Positions 1 to 8,896 of a stretch of DNA of 64,000 nucleotides are shown here, in pieces. The translations under genes were made by a program, and so were the position numbers. Location of the stretch: positions 1-64,000 of the forward strand of contig MGPC01000006.1 in the NCBI GenBank assembly GCA_001797315.1, given 5' to 3'. Every line of letters starts with the position of its first letter. The first letter of the stretch is position 1. The notes below the pieces were generated by a model, which saw only the letters and a list, made by a program, of their open reading frames with translations, did no database searches and was not told the origin of the DNA. This DNA is from Curvibacter sp. GWA2_64_110 (GTDB taxonomy: Bacteria; Pseudomonadota; Gammaproteobacteria; Burkholderiales; Burkholderiaceae_C).

Positions 1-435
<435 letters not shown>

Positions 436-455
436 TTCGCTCGCGCTCCTTCAAG

Positions 456-486
456 CAAAAAGCCCGCTTTGCAGCGGGCTTTTTGC
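456..486 (+). terminator. Rho-independent terminator after argG
   Basis: The GC-rich inverted repeat AGCCCGC-tttgca-GCGGGCT is flanked by A5 on the left and T5 on the right. It lies 20 bp after the argG stop and 20 bp before the stop of the convergent gene at 508, so it can serve both directions. Confidence 0.85.
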
Positions 487-507
487 TTCCCGTACCGGGC
501 AAACACA

Positions 508-1482
508 CTAAACAGGATTCCGCCCTTCATACGCGGCGGCGATCAGTGGCTTCGCCGCCTCCAAGTCCGTCATCGAAGACAGGACCAGCTCCAGGTTACC
601 TGTGCCCCAGTGGCCGATGTCGGTAACGTCTCTTGCAAAAGGCAGCGTCGGCACTGCCTTAGCCGGGTCCACATGCAGGTACAGCAGCAGACAGTTCTTG
701 CGATGCAGCACCACCGTAGCAAAGTTCTTCAAGCGCTTGAAGGCCAAATACAGGCGAAGCTCCTTACGCTGCACGTCGTCGCCCAGCGACAAGGTGTAGT
801 CCTCCAACGAAGCCAATAACAACGCCATCGGCTCAGGCAAGGCTGACAAAATTTCGGCAAAAGTCTTGTCTGGTCCCGTACCCTTGGCCCCCATGCTAGG
901 CGCGGCCACGTCCTCCTGTTCCATGGCAGCCGCTGTCGCTTTGCCCCCTTTCGCCACTCCCGATTTCCGAGAGGTGTCGTTGCTGGCATTGGCTGACTCC
1001 AACAGCAACAAATCGTCCCCAAACTTGCGGTAGCGGATCAGCTCGATATTGCGCCCGATCTGCTGCACGGCATGGCCATCATATTTGGTGAAATCGGCTG
1101 CGATGCACACTACGCGAGGCGAAGTCCAGTCAATGGCTTCCGCGGCTGACACGCCCAGCCTGTCTTGCACCAACAGCCTGAAGTCTGCCTTGTGGTCCAT
1201 CAACCAGTCCAGATAGAACAAACCTTGGTTGATGACGTTTTCGCCTACCGAACGCTTGTATTCCAGAATGACCGGACAGTTGTTTTCATCAAACCCCAGG
1301 GTATCGATGCGCCCGCCGTGCGACTTGCCCGTTGAGTATTCCGTCGCTAGAAAGCGAATGCCAAGCAGCGTTTCCAGATTGGCTTCAATCAGATTTTGCA
1401 GCGGCCGTTCAAGGTCGGAGGCGACGCCCTGCAACTCGACAGCCTTACCTTGAATCAGACGAAAGAGTTTGATATCGCTCAT
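508..1482 (-). CDS. DUF5655-type protein with a PD-(D/E)XK nuclease-like N-terminal domain
   Basis: This 324-residue cytoplasmic protein has two parts. Residues 1-110 look like a restriction-endonuclease fold: GGRID (D60) is followed by VILEYKR (E74, K76), the D...ExK arrangement of PD-(D/E)XK nucleases. Residues about 210-324 resemble the DUF5655 domain (ELRLYLAFKRLKNFATVVLH and onward). Between them is a low-complexity Ala/Gly/Lys linker. Related proteins have been labelled predicted transport protein or endonuclease NucS-like; the function is not established and no partner gene is adjacent. The gene has lower GC than its neighbours, in keeping with an accessory gene. Nuclease activity is inference from the motif only. 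Confidence 0.7.
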   Translation of the reverse strand: MSDIKLFRLIQGKAVELQGVASDLERPLQNLIEANLETLLGIRFLATEYSTGKSHGGRIDTLGFDENNCPVILEYKRSVGENVINQGLFYLDWLMDHKADFRLLVQDRLGVSAAEAIDWTSPRVVCIAADFTKYDGHAVQQIGRNIELIRYRKFGDDLLLLESANASNDTSRKSGVAKGGKATAAAMEQEDVAAPSMGAKGTGPDKTFAEILSALPEPMALLLASLEDYTLSLGDDVQRKELRLYLAFKRLKNFATVVLHRKNCLLLYLHVDPAKAVPTLPFARDVTDIGHWGTGNLELVLSSMTDLEAAKPLIAAAYEGRNPV

Positions 1483-1511
1483 CAGCTTCTCCCCTCGAAT
1501 AGTCTTACCAA

Positions 1512-1545
1512 ATAAGCGCAGACAGCTATCAAATCAAAGCAAATT
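1512..1545. repeat. Interspersed AT-rich repeat, copy 1 (intergenic)
   Basis: Between the DUF5655-type gene and murB lies aataagcgcagacagctatc followed by an A-rich run. The core gacagctatcaaa recurs in variant form at 12092, 27855, 35411 and 58474. Confidence 0.5.
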
Positions 1546-1556
1546 ACACCCAACAC

Positions 1557-2630
1557 TCAAACCACCACCGGTTCAGGCTCCAGCCGAATCCCAAACCGCT
1601 CATACACACTGGTCTGAATCGCCTTCGCCAGCGTCATCACCTCGCCCCCCGTAGCCCCCGAATCGCCCCCCCCGCGGTTCACCAGCACCAGCGCCTGCTT
1701 CTCGTAGACACCGGCCTGGCCGATGGACTTGCCCTTCCAGCCGCAGGCGTCGATCAGCCAGCCGGCGGCCAGCTTCACGGTGCCGTCAGCCAGGTGGTAG
1801 TGCACGATCTTGGGGTCGCGCGCGATGATGTCGGCGCACTGCTCGGGCGTGACGGTCGGGTTCTTGAAGAAGCTGCCGGCGTTGCCGATGACGGCCGGGT
1901 CGGGCAGCTTGGCGCGGCGGATGTCGCAGATCCAGTCGAAGATCTGTTGCGCCGAGGGCTGGTGGTTGCCGCTCTCGGCCATCTTGCGCTCCAGGTCCAG
2001 GTAGCCCAGCACCGGCTTCCAGGGCTTGGGCAGGCGCAGGCGCACACGGGTGATGAGCGCGCGGCCCGCCAGCCCCAGGCCAGCCGGACGGCCGAGCGCT
2101 TCGTGTGCTGGCGCAGCGGCGTGTTTGAACACCGAGTCGCGGTAACCGAAGGCGCATTGGGCGGCGTTCAGGGTGAACACCTGGCCGGTTTGCAGGTCGA
2201 CGGCGTCGAGCGACTCGAAGCGGTCCTGCAGTTCCACGCCGTAGGCGCCGATGTTCTGCACCGGGGCAGCGCCCACGGTGCCGGGAATCAGCGCCATGTT
2301 TTCCAGCCCGGGCCAGCCCTGCTCCAGCGTCCAGCGCACGACCTCATGCCAGCTTTCGCCGCCACCGGCCTCCACGATCCAGGCCTTGGGGGTTTCTTCC
2401 ACCAGCCGGCGGCCGGTGATCTCGACCTTGAGCACCACCGGCTTGACGTCACCGGTCAGCACGATGTTGCTGCCGCCGCCGAGCACGAATTTCGGCGCCG
2501 GACCGAGTTCGGCATCAGCCAGCACGGCCTGCACATCCGCCTCGCGCTTGACCCGGATCAGGGTATGGGCGCGGGCCACGATGCGGAAGGTGTTATACGG
2601 CTGGAGCGGGACGTTTTTCTCGACTAACAT
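1557..2630 (-). CDS. murB: UDP-N-acetylenolpyruvoylglucosamine reductase
   Basis: MurB reduces UDP-GlcNAc-enolpyruvate to UDP-MurNAc with NADPH and FAD, the second committed step of cytoplasmic peptidoglycan precursor synthesis. The 357-residue protein shows NTFRI near the N-terminus, the FAD-binding GGGSN, the stretch [16 protein letters not shown], the YRDS motif and the late AGSFFKNP with the catalytic serine. Length and motif order fit the E. coli-type (type I) enzyme. The ATG at 2630 is chosen because family similarity begins at [15 protein letters not shown]; the same frame stays open far upstream into the opposite-strand gene, but that extension has no family resemblance. The start lies 43 bp from that of the divergent yajQ-type gene. 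Confidence 0.95.
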   Translation of the reverse strand: MLVEKNVPLQPYNTFRIVARAHTLIRVKREADVQAVLADAELGPAPKFVLGGGSNIVLTGDVKPVVLKVEITGRRLVEETPKAWIVEAGGGESWHEVVRWTLEQGWPGLENMALIPGTVGAAPVQNIGAYGVELQDRFESLDAVDLQTGQVFTLNAAQCAFGYRDSVFKHAAAPAHEALGRPAGLGLAGRALITRVRLRLPKPWKPVLGYLDLERKMAESGNHQPSAQQIFDWICDIRRAKLPDPAVIGNAGSFFKNPTVTPEQCADIIARDPKIVHYHLADGTVKLAAGWLIDACGWKGKSIGQAGVYEKQALVLVNRGGGDSGATGGEVMTLAKAIQTSVYERFGIRLEPEPVVV

Positions 2631-2673
2631 TGGCGGGATTGTCTCATCCCCACTGTTAGCGGAAATTACACAA

Positions 2674-3159
2674 ATGCCTTCATTCGATACCGTCTGCGAA
2701 GCCGATATGGTCAAAGTCAAAAACGGCGTGGAAAACTCTGCCAAGGAGATTGCCACCCGTTTCGATTTCAAGGGCACCTCGGCCAGCATTGAGATCAAGG
2801 ACAAGGAGATCACCGTGGTGGGTGATGCCGACTTCCAGCTCGACCAGATCCTCGACGTGCTGCGCAACAAGCTGACCAAGCAGTCGGTGGACGTGCGCTT
2901 CCTGGACATCGGCGACCTGCAGAAAATGGGCGGCGACAAGGTCAAGAAAGTCATCAAGGTGCGCAACGGCATCGAGTCCGAGCTGGCCAAGAAGATCCAG
3001 CGCCTGATCAAGGACAGCAAGATGAAGGTCCAGGCCGCCATCCAGGAAGACAAGGTGCGCGTCACCGGCGCCAAACGCGACGACCTGCAGGCTGCCATGG
3101 CCTTGCTGCGCAAGGAAGTGACCGACGTGCCGCTGGATTTCAACAACTTCCGCGATTGA
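2674..3159 (+). CDS. YajQ family nucleotide-binding protein
   Basis: A 161-residue cytoplasmic protein typical in length of the YajQ family; members in Pseudomonas and Xanthomonas bind cyclic di-GMP and affect virulence-gene transcription. The family landmarks are visible: the N-terminal [20 protein letters not shown], the central TRFDFKGT, and the C-terminal [12 protein letters not shown] ending in [11 protein letters not shown]. It is divergent from murB and its stop overlaps the next start (TGATG), so it is translationally coupled to the aspartic protease gene. Binding of c-di-GMP here is inferred from the family; two diguanylate cyclases lie further along the window. Confidence 0.93.
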   Translation: MPSFDTVCEADMVKVKNGVENSAKEIATRFDFKGTSASIEIKDKEITVVGDADFQLDQILDVLRNKLTKQSVDVRFLDIGDLQKMGGDKVKKVIKVRNGIESELAKKIQRLIKDSKMKVQAAIQEDKVRVTGAKRDDLQAAMALLRKEVTDVPLDFNNFRD

Positions 3160-3812
3160 TGAAGACGGTTGCCGCGCTGCTGCTGACCTGCGGCTGGGCC
3201 CTGGGGGGCCATGGCGCGGCGCAGGCGCAGGCGGTGGCCCTCTCCGGCATGCTGGGCGGCAAGGCCCTGCTGGTGGTGGACGGCAGCGCGCCCAAGAGCG
3301 TGGCGGTGGGCGAGACGCACCGCGGCGTCAAGGTGCTGAGTACCTCGGCCGACCAGGCGGTGGTGGAGATTGCCGGCAGCCGGCAGACCCTGCGCCTCGG
3401 CGAGGCACCGGTGAGCGCCGGGGCACCGGCCGGCGCTGCGAAGCCCGGGAAAATCGTGCTGCATGCCGGCAGCGGTGGGCACTTCCTGACGCAGGGCCAG
3501 ATCAACGGCCGCGCCGTCACCTTCCTGGTGGACACCGGCGCCTCGACTGTGGCCATGAGTGTGGCCGATGCCGAGCGCATCGGCCTGGCCTACAAGTCGG
3601 GCCAGCCGGTGCAGGTGAACACCGCCAATGGCGTCGCTCCGGGCTGGCTGGTCAAACTCGCGGCCGTTCGGCTCGGCGATGTCGATGTCTACAACGTCGA
3701 CGCCGTGGTCTCGCCGGCAGCCATGCCCTACATCCTGCTCGGCAACAGCTACCTGACGCGCTTCCAGATGACACGCACCAACGACCAGCTGGTGCTTGAC
3801 AAGCGCTATTGA
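3159..3812 (+). CDS. Retropepsin-like aspartic protease, exported or membrane-anchored
   Basis: The 217-residue protein begins with a hydrophobic segment resembling a signal peptide (about residues 1-24, ending AAQAQA). The catalytic region carries FLVDTGAS with D125-T-G at residues 125-127, the single-copy D-T/S-G motif of retropepsin-like enzymes that act as dimers. The C-terminal YILLGNSYLTRF fits the hydrophobic-hydrophobic-G motif completing the fold. It resembles the bacterial clan AA family (TIGR02281). The ATG at 3159 shares bases with the yajQ stop (TGATG), indicating coupling. Substrate and physiological role are unknown. Confidence 0.82.
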   Translation: MKTVAALLLTCGWALGGHGAAQAQAVALSGMLGGKALLVVDGSAPKSVAVGETHRGVKVLSTSADQAVVEIAGSRQTLRLGEAPVSAGAPAGAAKPGKIVLHAGSGGHFLTQGQINGRAVTFLVDTGASTVAMSVADAERIGLAYKSGQPVQVNTANGVAPGWLVKLAAVRLGDVDVYNVDAVVSPAAMPYILLGNSYLTRFQMTRTNDQLVLDKRY

Positions 3813-3833
3813 TCGAGAGCCGGCAAGCGTGTC

Positions 3834-4805
3834 ATGAGCGTCCAGGACCAAACCGAATACGAAGACCTGCTGGGCCTGTGGTCCGACCTGGAAGCCGGCC
3901 TGGGCATCCTGCTGGGCAGCCCGGCCAGCATCCAGGAGTTCGAGCAGCGCGTCTGGCAGTACGACCGCTGGATGCAGACCCTGCTGGAACGCGACGCCGA
4001 CGTCGGCCTGTACCTGCTGTTCCAGCTCGCCACCAATTCATCGGTCGGCTACAGCGCCTCGCACGCCTTGATCTGCAGCGTGCTGTGCCACCTGATCGCC
4101 GGCGAACTCAAGCTCGCCATGCCCGAGCGCAACAGCCTGGTGCACGCGGCCATGACCATGAACATCGCCATGACCGCGCTGCAGGACGAACTGGCGCTGC
4201 AGACCGACCCGCTCACGCCCGAGCAGCAGGACGCCATCCGCGCCCATGGGGCCAAGGCCAGCCTGATGCTGGCCAACCTCGGTGTCACCGACGAACTGTG
4301 GCTGGAGGTGGTCTCCAGCCACCATGACGAAAACCCCGAGAAAGTGGACTTGCGCTTGTTGCCCCCGCGCAAGCGGCTGGTCAGCATCCTGCGCGCGGTG
4401 GACCGTTATGCCGCCATGATCTCGCCGCGCAAGTCGCGCGAAGGCCGCAGCACCACCGAATCGGTGCGCAGCATCATGAGCAGCGCCGCCCCTTACAACG
4501 ACGCCGTCGGCCACGCCCTGGTGCGCGCCGTCGGCCTGTGCCCGCCGGGTACCTATGTGCGCCTGGAAGACAACTCGATTGCCGTGGTCGTGCGCCGCAA
4601 CCACAGCAACAAGACCAACCTGCCGCACGTGGCCATCGTGACCGATGCCGCCGGTGCCGTGCTGCCGCGGCCGCGCCTGCACTGCCCCGCCAACGGCCGG
4701 CCGTCGCTGAAGGCGGCACTGGCCAGCGCCCTGGTGCGCCAGCGCTTCAACCACCACCTGGTGCTGCAGCTCGGCGCGCAGGCGGCCCTGGCCCAGTCGG
4801 CCTGA
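3834..4805 (+). CDS. HD-GYP-like protein with degenerate catalytic residues
   Basis: A 323-residue soluble protein whose layout follows HD-GYP phosphodiesterases: helix with H77 (SASHAL), the segment equivalent to LLHDIGK at residues 107-113, a following DELALQTDPLTPEQ like the Lt..E segment, RAHGAKASLMLANLG with H139, and SSHHDE (H163-H164). At the position of the metal-binding His-Asp pair the protein reads TMNIAM (M109-N110), and no GYP follows the HH pair. Hydrolysis of c-di-GMP is therefore unlikely, and a binding or scaffold role is more plausible. About residues 230-300 (PPGTYVRLEDNSIAVVVRRN) form a separate beta-rich tail seen in many HD-GYP proteins. It follows the protease gene by 21 bp. 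Confidence 0.75.
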   Translation: MSVQDQTEYEDLLGLWSDLEAGLGILLGSPASIQEFEQRVWQYDRWMQTLLERDADVGLYLLFQLATNSSVGYSASHALICSVLCHLIAGELKLAMPERNSLVHAAMTMNIAMTALQDELALQTDPLTPEQQDAIRAHGAKASLMLANLGVTDELWLEVVSSHHDENPEKVDLRLLPPRKRLVSILRAVDRYAAMISPRKSREGRSTTESVRSIMSSAAPYNDAVGHALVRAVGLCPPGTYVRLEDNSIAVVVRRNHSNKTNLPHVAIVTDAAGAVLPRPRLHCPANGRPSLKAALASALVRQRFNHHLVLQLGAQAALAQSA

Positions 4806-4824
4806 GTCGCGGCCGGTCTGGCGC

Positions 4825-5484
4825 TCAGGCCTTGCCGGCCGGGTTGTCTTTTTTCTTCTGTCCGATCTTCGACTCGGTGCCGCGCGCCAGACGGCCGATG
4901 TTCTCGGCATGGCGGTAGATCAGCAGCAGCGCCATCACGCTGACGGCAAACAGGATCGGGCCTTCCATGTTCCAGGCCAGGCCGTCGCCGAAGATGTAGT
5001 ACACCGGCGCGAACACCGCCGCCGCCAGCGAAGCGAGCGAGGAGTAGCGGAAGAAGAAGGCGATGATGAGCCAAGTGGCGGCCGTAGCCAGGCCCAGCAC
5101 CCAGTCCAGCCCCAGCAGCACGCCCAGCGCCGTGGCCACGCCCTTGCCGCCCTGAAAGCGGAAGAACACCGGGTACAGGTGGCCGAGGAAGGCGCCCAGG
5201 CCCACCAGCGCCAGCGTGCCGGCCCCCAGCCCGTAGGGTTGGCCGAACCACTGGACCAGCGCCACCGGCAGCCAGCCCTTGGCGGCATCGAGCAGCAGCG
5301 TGACGATGGCGGCCTTCTTCGAGCCCGAGCGCAGCACATTGGTGGCACCGGGGTTCTTGCTGCCGTAGGTGCGCGGGTCGTTCAGCCCCATGACGCGGCT
5401 GACGATGACGGCAAACGACAGCGAACCCACCAGATAACCCGCCACAGCGGCGAGCACGGGGTAGACGGCAGACACAGAATCCAA
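4825..5484 (-). CDS. plsY: Glycerol-3-phosphate acyltransferase PlsY
   Basis: PlsY is an inner-membrane enzyme that transfers an acyl group from acyl phosphate to glycerol 3-phosphate, the first step of phospholipid synthesis. The 219-residue protein has several hydrophobic segments and the family motifs [11 protein letters not shown] (about 20-30), [13 protein letters not shown] (40-52) and [18 protein letters not shown] (101-118), plus a lysine-rich cytoplasmic tail. The start is taken as TTG at 5484, because GAGGAG lies six bases upstream and family similarity begins there; no suitable ATG exists nearby. It converges with the HD-GYP-like gene. Confidence 0.93.
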   Translation of the reverse strand: MDSVSAVYPVLAAVAGYLVGSLSFAVIVSRVMGLNDPRTYGSKNPGATNVLRSGSKKAAIVTLLLDAAKGWLPVALVQWFGQPYGLGAGTLALVGLGAFLGHLYPVFFRFQGGKGVATALGVLLGLDWVLGLATAATWLIIAFFFRYSSLASLAAAVFAPVYYIFGDGLAWNMEGPILFAVSVMALLLIYRHAENIGRLARGTESKIGQKKKDNPAGKA

Positions 5485-5539
5485 GACAAGCTCCTCGACA
5501 ACGCCCCCACGGCAAACCCGCGGGGCCAAGATCAGGCCG

Positions 5540-6031
5540 CTATTCTGCCAGCGCGCACTGCACCGGCTTGGCGCCCAGCAGTTGCACGCACACCTGTGGG
5601 TCAATCCCGACCAGATAACCGCGCCGCCCGCCGTTGATCAGGATGCGCGGCAACGTCAGAATGGTTTCCTCGATAAACACCGGCATGGCCTTGCGCGTGC
5701 CGAAGGGCGAGGTGCCGCCCACCAGGTAGCCGCTGTGCCGGTTCGCCACCTCGGGCTTGCAGGGCTCGACCGACTTGGCGCCGATCTGCCGTGCCAGGTT
5801 CTTGGTCGACACCTTGCGGTTGCCGTGCATCAGCACCACCAGCGGCTTGGCATCCTGGTCCTGCATGATGAGCGTCTTGACCACCGTGAACGGGTCCCAG
5901 CCCAGCACCTGCGCGCTGTGCAGCGCACCGCCGTGCTCCAGGTACTCGTAGGGATGCTCGGTGAACTCCACCTGGTGCGCCTTGAGCGGCTGGGTGGCCG
6001 GGGTTTCTGAAACGTGTTCTTTCTTCGCCAT
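5540..6031 (-). CDS. ybaK: YbaK/EbsC-type Cys-tRNA(Pro) deacylase
   Basis: The 163-residue protein belongs to the YbaK/ProX editing family, which hydrolyses cysteine mischarged onto tRNA-Pro. Diagnostic stretches are [22 protein letters not shown] containing the conserved lysine (about K52), and [13 protein letters not shown] near the C-terminus. The start at 6031 gives [14 protein letters not shown], which resembles homologues; an in-frame ATG five codons upstream (6046) cannot be excluded, as neither has a clear ribosome-binding site. It lies 79 bp from the divergent ppk2 and 55 bp before plsY on the same strand. Confidence 0.9.
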   Translation of the reverse strand: MAKKEHVSETPATQPLKAHQVEFTEHPYEYLEHGGALHSAQVLGWDPFTVVKTLIMQDQDAKPLVVLMHGNRKVSTKNLARQIGAKSVEPCKPEVANRHSGYLVGGTSPFGTRKAMPVFIEETILTLPRILINGGRRGYLVGIDPQVCVQLLGAKPVQCALAE

Positions 6032-6109
6032 GGGGTGATTGTCCATCGATTGGGCACAGGGGCGTGGGCGCAGGTTGAGTTTGCGTGCCGGCTCCGATAC
6101 GATCGGCCC

Positions 6110-6910
6110 ATGAAGAAGTCAAGGAACGGCAAGCTCGACAAGCTCGGCAAGGACGCGTACTTCGAAAAGCTCGCCCCGCTGCAGCTGGAGCTCAACGACG
6201 TGGCGCGCTGGCTGCAGCACACCGGCAAGCGCCTTCTGGTGCTGATCGAGGGCCGCGACACAGCCGGCAAGGGCGGGGTCATCACGGCCATGGCGGAGAC
6301 GCTGAACCCGCGCCAGTGCCGCACCGTGGCATTGGCCAAACCCAGCGAGCGCGAGGCGACACAATGGTATTTCCAGCGTTATGTGCCGCACCTGCCGGCC
6401 GCCGGCGAGATCGTGTTCTTCGACCGCAGCTGGTACAACCGTGCCGGCGTCGAGCGCGTGATGGGCTTCTGCTCGGAAGACGAGACCCGGGCCTTCCTGA
6501 AGCAAGCTCCGGTGTTCGAGAAGATGCTGGTCAACGACGGCATCCTGCTCTTCAAGTACTGGCTGACGGTTGACCAGGCCCATCAGGAAGAGCGTTTCAC
6601 CGAACGTCTGGCCGATCCGCTCAAACGCTGGAAGCTCAGCCCGATCGACCTGCAGGCCCGCAAGAAATACGCCGAATACGGCCTGGCGCGCGATGCCATG
6701 CTGAAAGCCACCCACAAGCCGGCCACCCCCTGGACGCTGGTCGATTTCAACGACCAGCGGCGCGGCCGGCTCACGCTGATCCGCCACCTGCTTGACCACG
6801 TCCCGGAGCGTCGGGTGCCGGAGACTCGAATCAAGTTCCCGCCGCTTGACCACGCGCCGCTGCGCGAGCAATTCGGCACCTCGCTCAAGCCCATCAAGGC
6901 GGCCGACTGA
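6110..6910 (+). CDS. ppk2: Polyphosphate kinase 2 (PPK2 family)
   Basis: PPK2 enzymes transfer phosphate between polyphosphate and nucleoside phosphates. The 266-residue single-domain protein contains the Walker A-like EGRDTAGKGG (47-56), the Walker B/lid FFDRSWYNRAGVERVMGF (about 103-120) with D105 and R106, and the C-terminal WTLVDFNDQRRGRL. One domain of this length fits class I or III. The class, and so the nucleotide preference, cannot be fixed by eye. The start follows from similarity at MKKSRNGKLDK. A CYTH-CHAD protein, a second likely polyphosphate-related gene, lies 2 kb downstream on the other strand. Confidence 0.93.
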   Translation: MKKSRNGKLDKLGKDAYFEKLAPLQLELNDVARWLQHTGKRLLVLIEGRDTAGKGGVITAMAETLNPRQCRTVALAKPSEREATQWYFQRYVPHLPAAGEIVFFDRSWYNRAGVERVMGFCSEDETRAFLKQAPVFEKMLVNDGILLFKYWLTVDQAHQEERFTERLADPLKRWKLSPIDLQARKKYAEYGLARDAMLKATHKPATPWTLVDFNDQRRGRLTLIRHLLDHVPERRVPETRIKFPPLDHAPLREQFGTSLKPIKAAD

Positions 6911-6958
6911 CGTCCGGCATCGCTGCAGCGACTGGCCTGCGTGCCACAATCGCCGCCC

Positions 6959-7603
6959 ATGAAGCCCGAAGAAGACACACCCGCCCTCGACATCCCGCCA
7001 CCGCGTTCAGCGCTGCGTCACAGCCACGCCGAAGACGCGCTGGCCCTGCTGTCGGGCACGGCGCTGATCGCGCTGGCCGTGGCGCTGTTCCAGCACGCCC
7101 ACCTGCTCAGTGGTGGCACAGCCGGGCTGGCCTTCTTGCTGCACTACGGCATGGGCTGGGGGTTCGGCCCGGTGTTCTTTGTGCTCAACCTGCCGTTCTA
7201 CGTGCTGGCCTGGCGCCGCATGGACCGCGCCTTCCTCTACAAGACCATGCTGGCCGTGGCCCTGCTGTCGGTGCTGACCGAACTCACGCCGCAGTTCATC
7301 CGCTTCGAACAGCTGGCACCCCTGTATGCCGCGCTGATCGGCGGCGTGCTGCTGGGCGTGGGCTTTCTGATCCTGTTCCGTCACCGCGCCAGCCTGGGCG
7401 GCGTCGGCATTCTGGCCTTCTGGCTGCAGGAGACACGCGGCTGGCGCGCCGGCCATGTGCAGATGGCGGTGGACACGCTCATCCTGCTGCTGGCGCTGGC
7501 CACCACACCGCTGACGCAGGTCGCACTCTCGGTGGCGGGCGCCGCGGTGCTGAACCTGACGCTGGCCATCAACCACCGCGCCGGGCGCTACATCGCCAAC
7601 TGA
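6959..7603 (+). CDS. YitT family integral membrane protein
   Basis: A 214-residue protein of about five to six predicted membrane spans (for example residues 30-50, 55-85, 95-115, 125-145, 160-195) with a polar N-terminal tail. The segment LLSGGTAGLAFLLHYGMGWG and the later RHRASLGGVGILAFWLQ match the YitT/DUF161 fold, in which a GG-T-G motif repeats. The function of the family is unknown. It follows ppk2 by 48 bp on the same strand and may be cotranscribed with it. Confidence 0.8.
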   Translation: MKPEEDTPALDIPPPRSALRHSHAEDALALLSGTALIALAVALFQHAHLLSGGTAGLAFLLHYGMGWGFGPVFFVLNLPFYVLAWRRMDRAFLYKTMLAVALLSVLTELTPQFIRFEQLAPLYAALIGGVLLGVGFLILFRHRASLGGVGILAFWLQETRGWRAGHVQMAVDTLILLLALATTPLTQVALSVAGAAVLNLTLAINHRAGRYIAN

Positions 7604-7610
7604 GATCGTG

Positions 7611-7705
7611 AGTCGCCGCCGGGCCGTCCCAAGGCGACGAGGGCCCCACGCTCAAGCGAAGCGCCGGGCACGCCTGCGCTGGGGGCAGCGTCTACACGCC
7701 CTTCG
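7611..7705. repeat. Interspersed GC-rich repeat between convergent genes
   Basis: The 120 bp between the YitT gene and the aldo/keto reductase gene contain gccgggccgtcccaaggcga, then GC-rich palindromic sequence ending in gtaagcgtgggggc. The opening core gccgggccg(t/c)cccaag recurs at 57626 inside hemW, and the two copies share the overall order of elements though not full-length identity. Confidence 0.45.
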
Positions 7706-7722
7706 TAAGCGTGGGGGCTCTA

Positions 7723-8790
7723 TCAAAGCGCCGGGTCGCGCCATTCCTTGCGGATGGCGTCGATCGCCGCCAGCAGCTCGGGCGAAAGCGTGGTGCCCCA
7801 CGCATCCAGGTCTTCGTCGAGTTGGGCCAGCGTGGTGACGCCGATGATGGTGCTGGCCACCTGCCACTTGGTGTAGCAGAAGGCCAAGGCCATCTGCGTC
7901 GGCGTCAGGCCGTGTTCGCGTGCCAGGGCGTTGTAGCGGCGCGCCGCTTCCAGCGCCTCGGCGCGGCCCCAGCGCTGCTTGCGCACGGTCTCGAACTTGG
8001 CAATGCGCCCGTCCTTCGGTGCCTGCGGGCCGGTGAAACCACCGGCGTCGTACTTGCCGGTGAGCAGGCCGAAACCCAGCGGCGAATAGGCCAGCAGCGA
8101 CACCCCCAGGCGATGCAGCGTTTCGTCCAGCGCGTTCTCCACCGTGCGGTTGACCAGGCAATGCGGGTTCTGCACCGTGGCCACGCGCGGCAGATTGTGC
8201 TGCTCGGCCAGGCGTACGAACTCGTGCACGCCATAGGGCGTTTCGTTCGACAGGCCGATGGCGCGCACCTTGCCGGCCTTGACCAGTTGGCCCAGCGCTT
8301 CGAGCTGCTCGTGGATGGAAGAGATGGCCGGGGTGTCCTTGGCCGGGTCGAAGTACATCATGCCGAAGGCCGGCACGTGGCGCACCGGCCAGTGGATCTG
8401 GTACAGGTCGATGACGTCGGTCTTCAGGCGCTTAAGGCTGTCGTCGCAGGCGGTCACGATGTCGGCCGCCGTCAGGTTGGCGCTGCCGTTGCGGATCCAA
8501 GGCATGCCGCGCGAGGGGCCGGCCACCTTGGTCGCCACCTGCATCTTCTGTCGCGCGCCGGGGCGGCCGGCGAACCAGTTGCCGATGATCTTCTCGGTCG
8601 CGTTGAAGGTCTCGGCGCGCGCCGGCACCGAGTACATCTCGGCGGTGTCGAGGAAGTTGACGCCGCGCTCCAGCGCGCGGTCGAGCATGGCATGGGCGTC
8701 AAGCTCGCTGACCTGCTCACCGAAGGTCATGGTGCCCAGGCAGATGGGGGTCACATGCAGGTCGCTCTGACCGAGCTGGATGGTTTTCAT
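7723..8790 (-). CDS. tas: Aldo/keto reductase, Tas-like
   Basis: The 355-residue protein is an NADP(H)-dependent aldo/keto reductase of the E. coli Tas type. The catalytic tetrad of the family is recognisable: FLDTAEMY (Asp, Tyr), VATKVAG (Lys) and YQIHWP (His). The start MKTIQLGQSDLHVTPICLGTM and the cofactor end TIIGVTTLAQLDEDLDAW fit well, and the length is normal. Tas was found by complementing tyrosine auxotrophy, but the true substrate is not known. It is the only gene of its kind here. Confidence 0.9.
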   Translation of the reverse strand: MKTIQLGQSDLHVTPICLGTMTFGEQVSELDAHAMLDRALERGVNFLDTAEMYSVPARAETFNATEKIIGNWFAGRPGARQKMQVATKVAGPSRGMPWIRNGSANLTAADIVTACDDSLKRLKTDVIDLYQIHWPVRHVPAFGMMYFDPAKDTPAISSIHEQLEALGQLVKAGKVRAIGLSNETPYGVHEFVRLAEQHNLPRVATVQNPHCLVNRTVENALDETLHRLGVSLLAYSPLGFGLLTGKYDAGGFTGPQAPKDGRIAKFETVRKQRWGRAEALEAARRYNALAREHGLTPTQMALAFCYTKWQVASTIIGVTTLAQLDEDLDAWGTTLSPELLAAIDAIRKEWRDPAL

Positions 8791-8896
8791 GGCGTAGCAG
8801 TCCCTTGTTTGTTCTGTCTCGAATGCGGATCAAGCTGCAAGTTTACGGCCTGCGCAAGCCCGACCGGTGTCCAGGGAGAGACAGAAACGGCCCACC

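Noticed and set aside
2631-3851. Upstream extension of the murB frame across the yajQ-type and protease genes
   Set aside because: The frame stays open for about 400 more codons, but it is antisense to two well-supported genes, has no family resemblance, and MurB similarity begins at 2630.
7608-7838. Arginine-rich 76-codon ORF after the YitT gene
   Set aside because: It lies in a palindromic GC repeat and runs antisense into the aldo/keto reductase gene.
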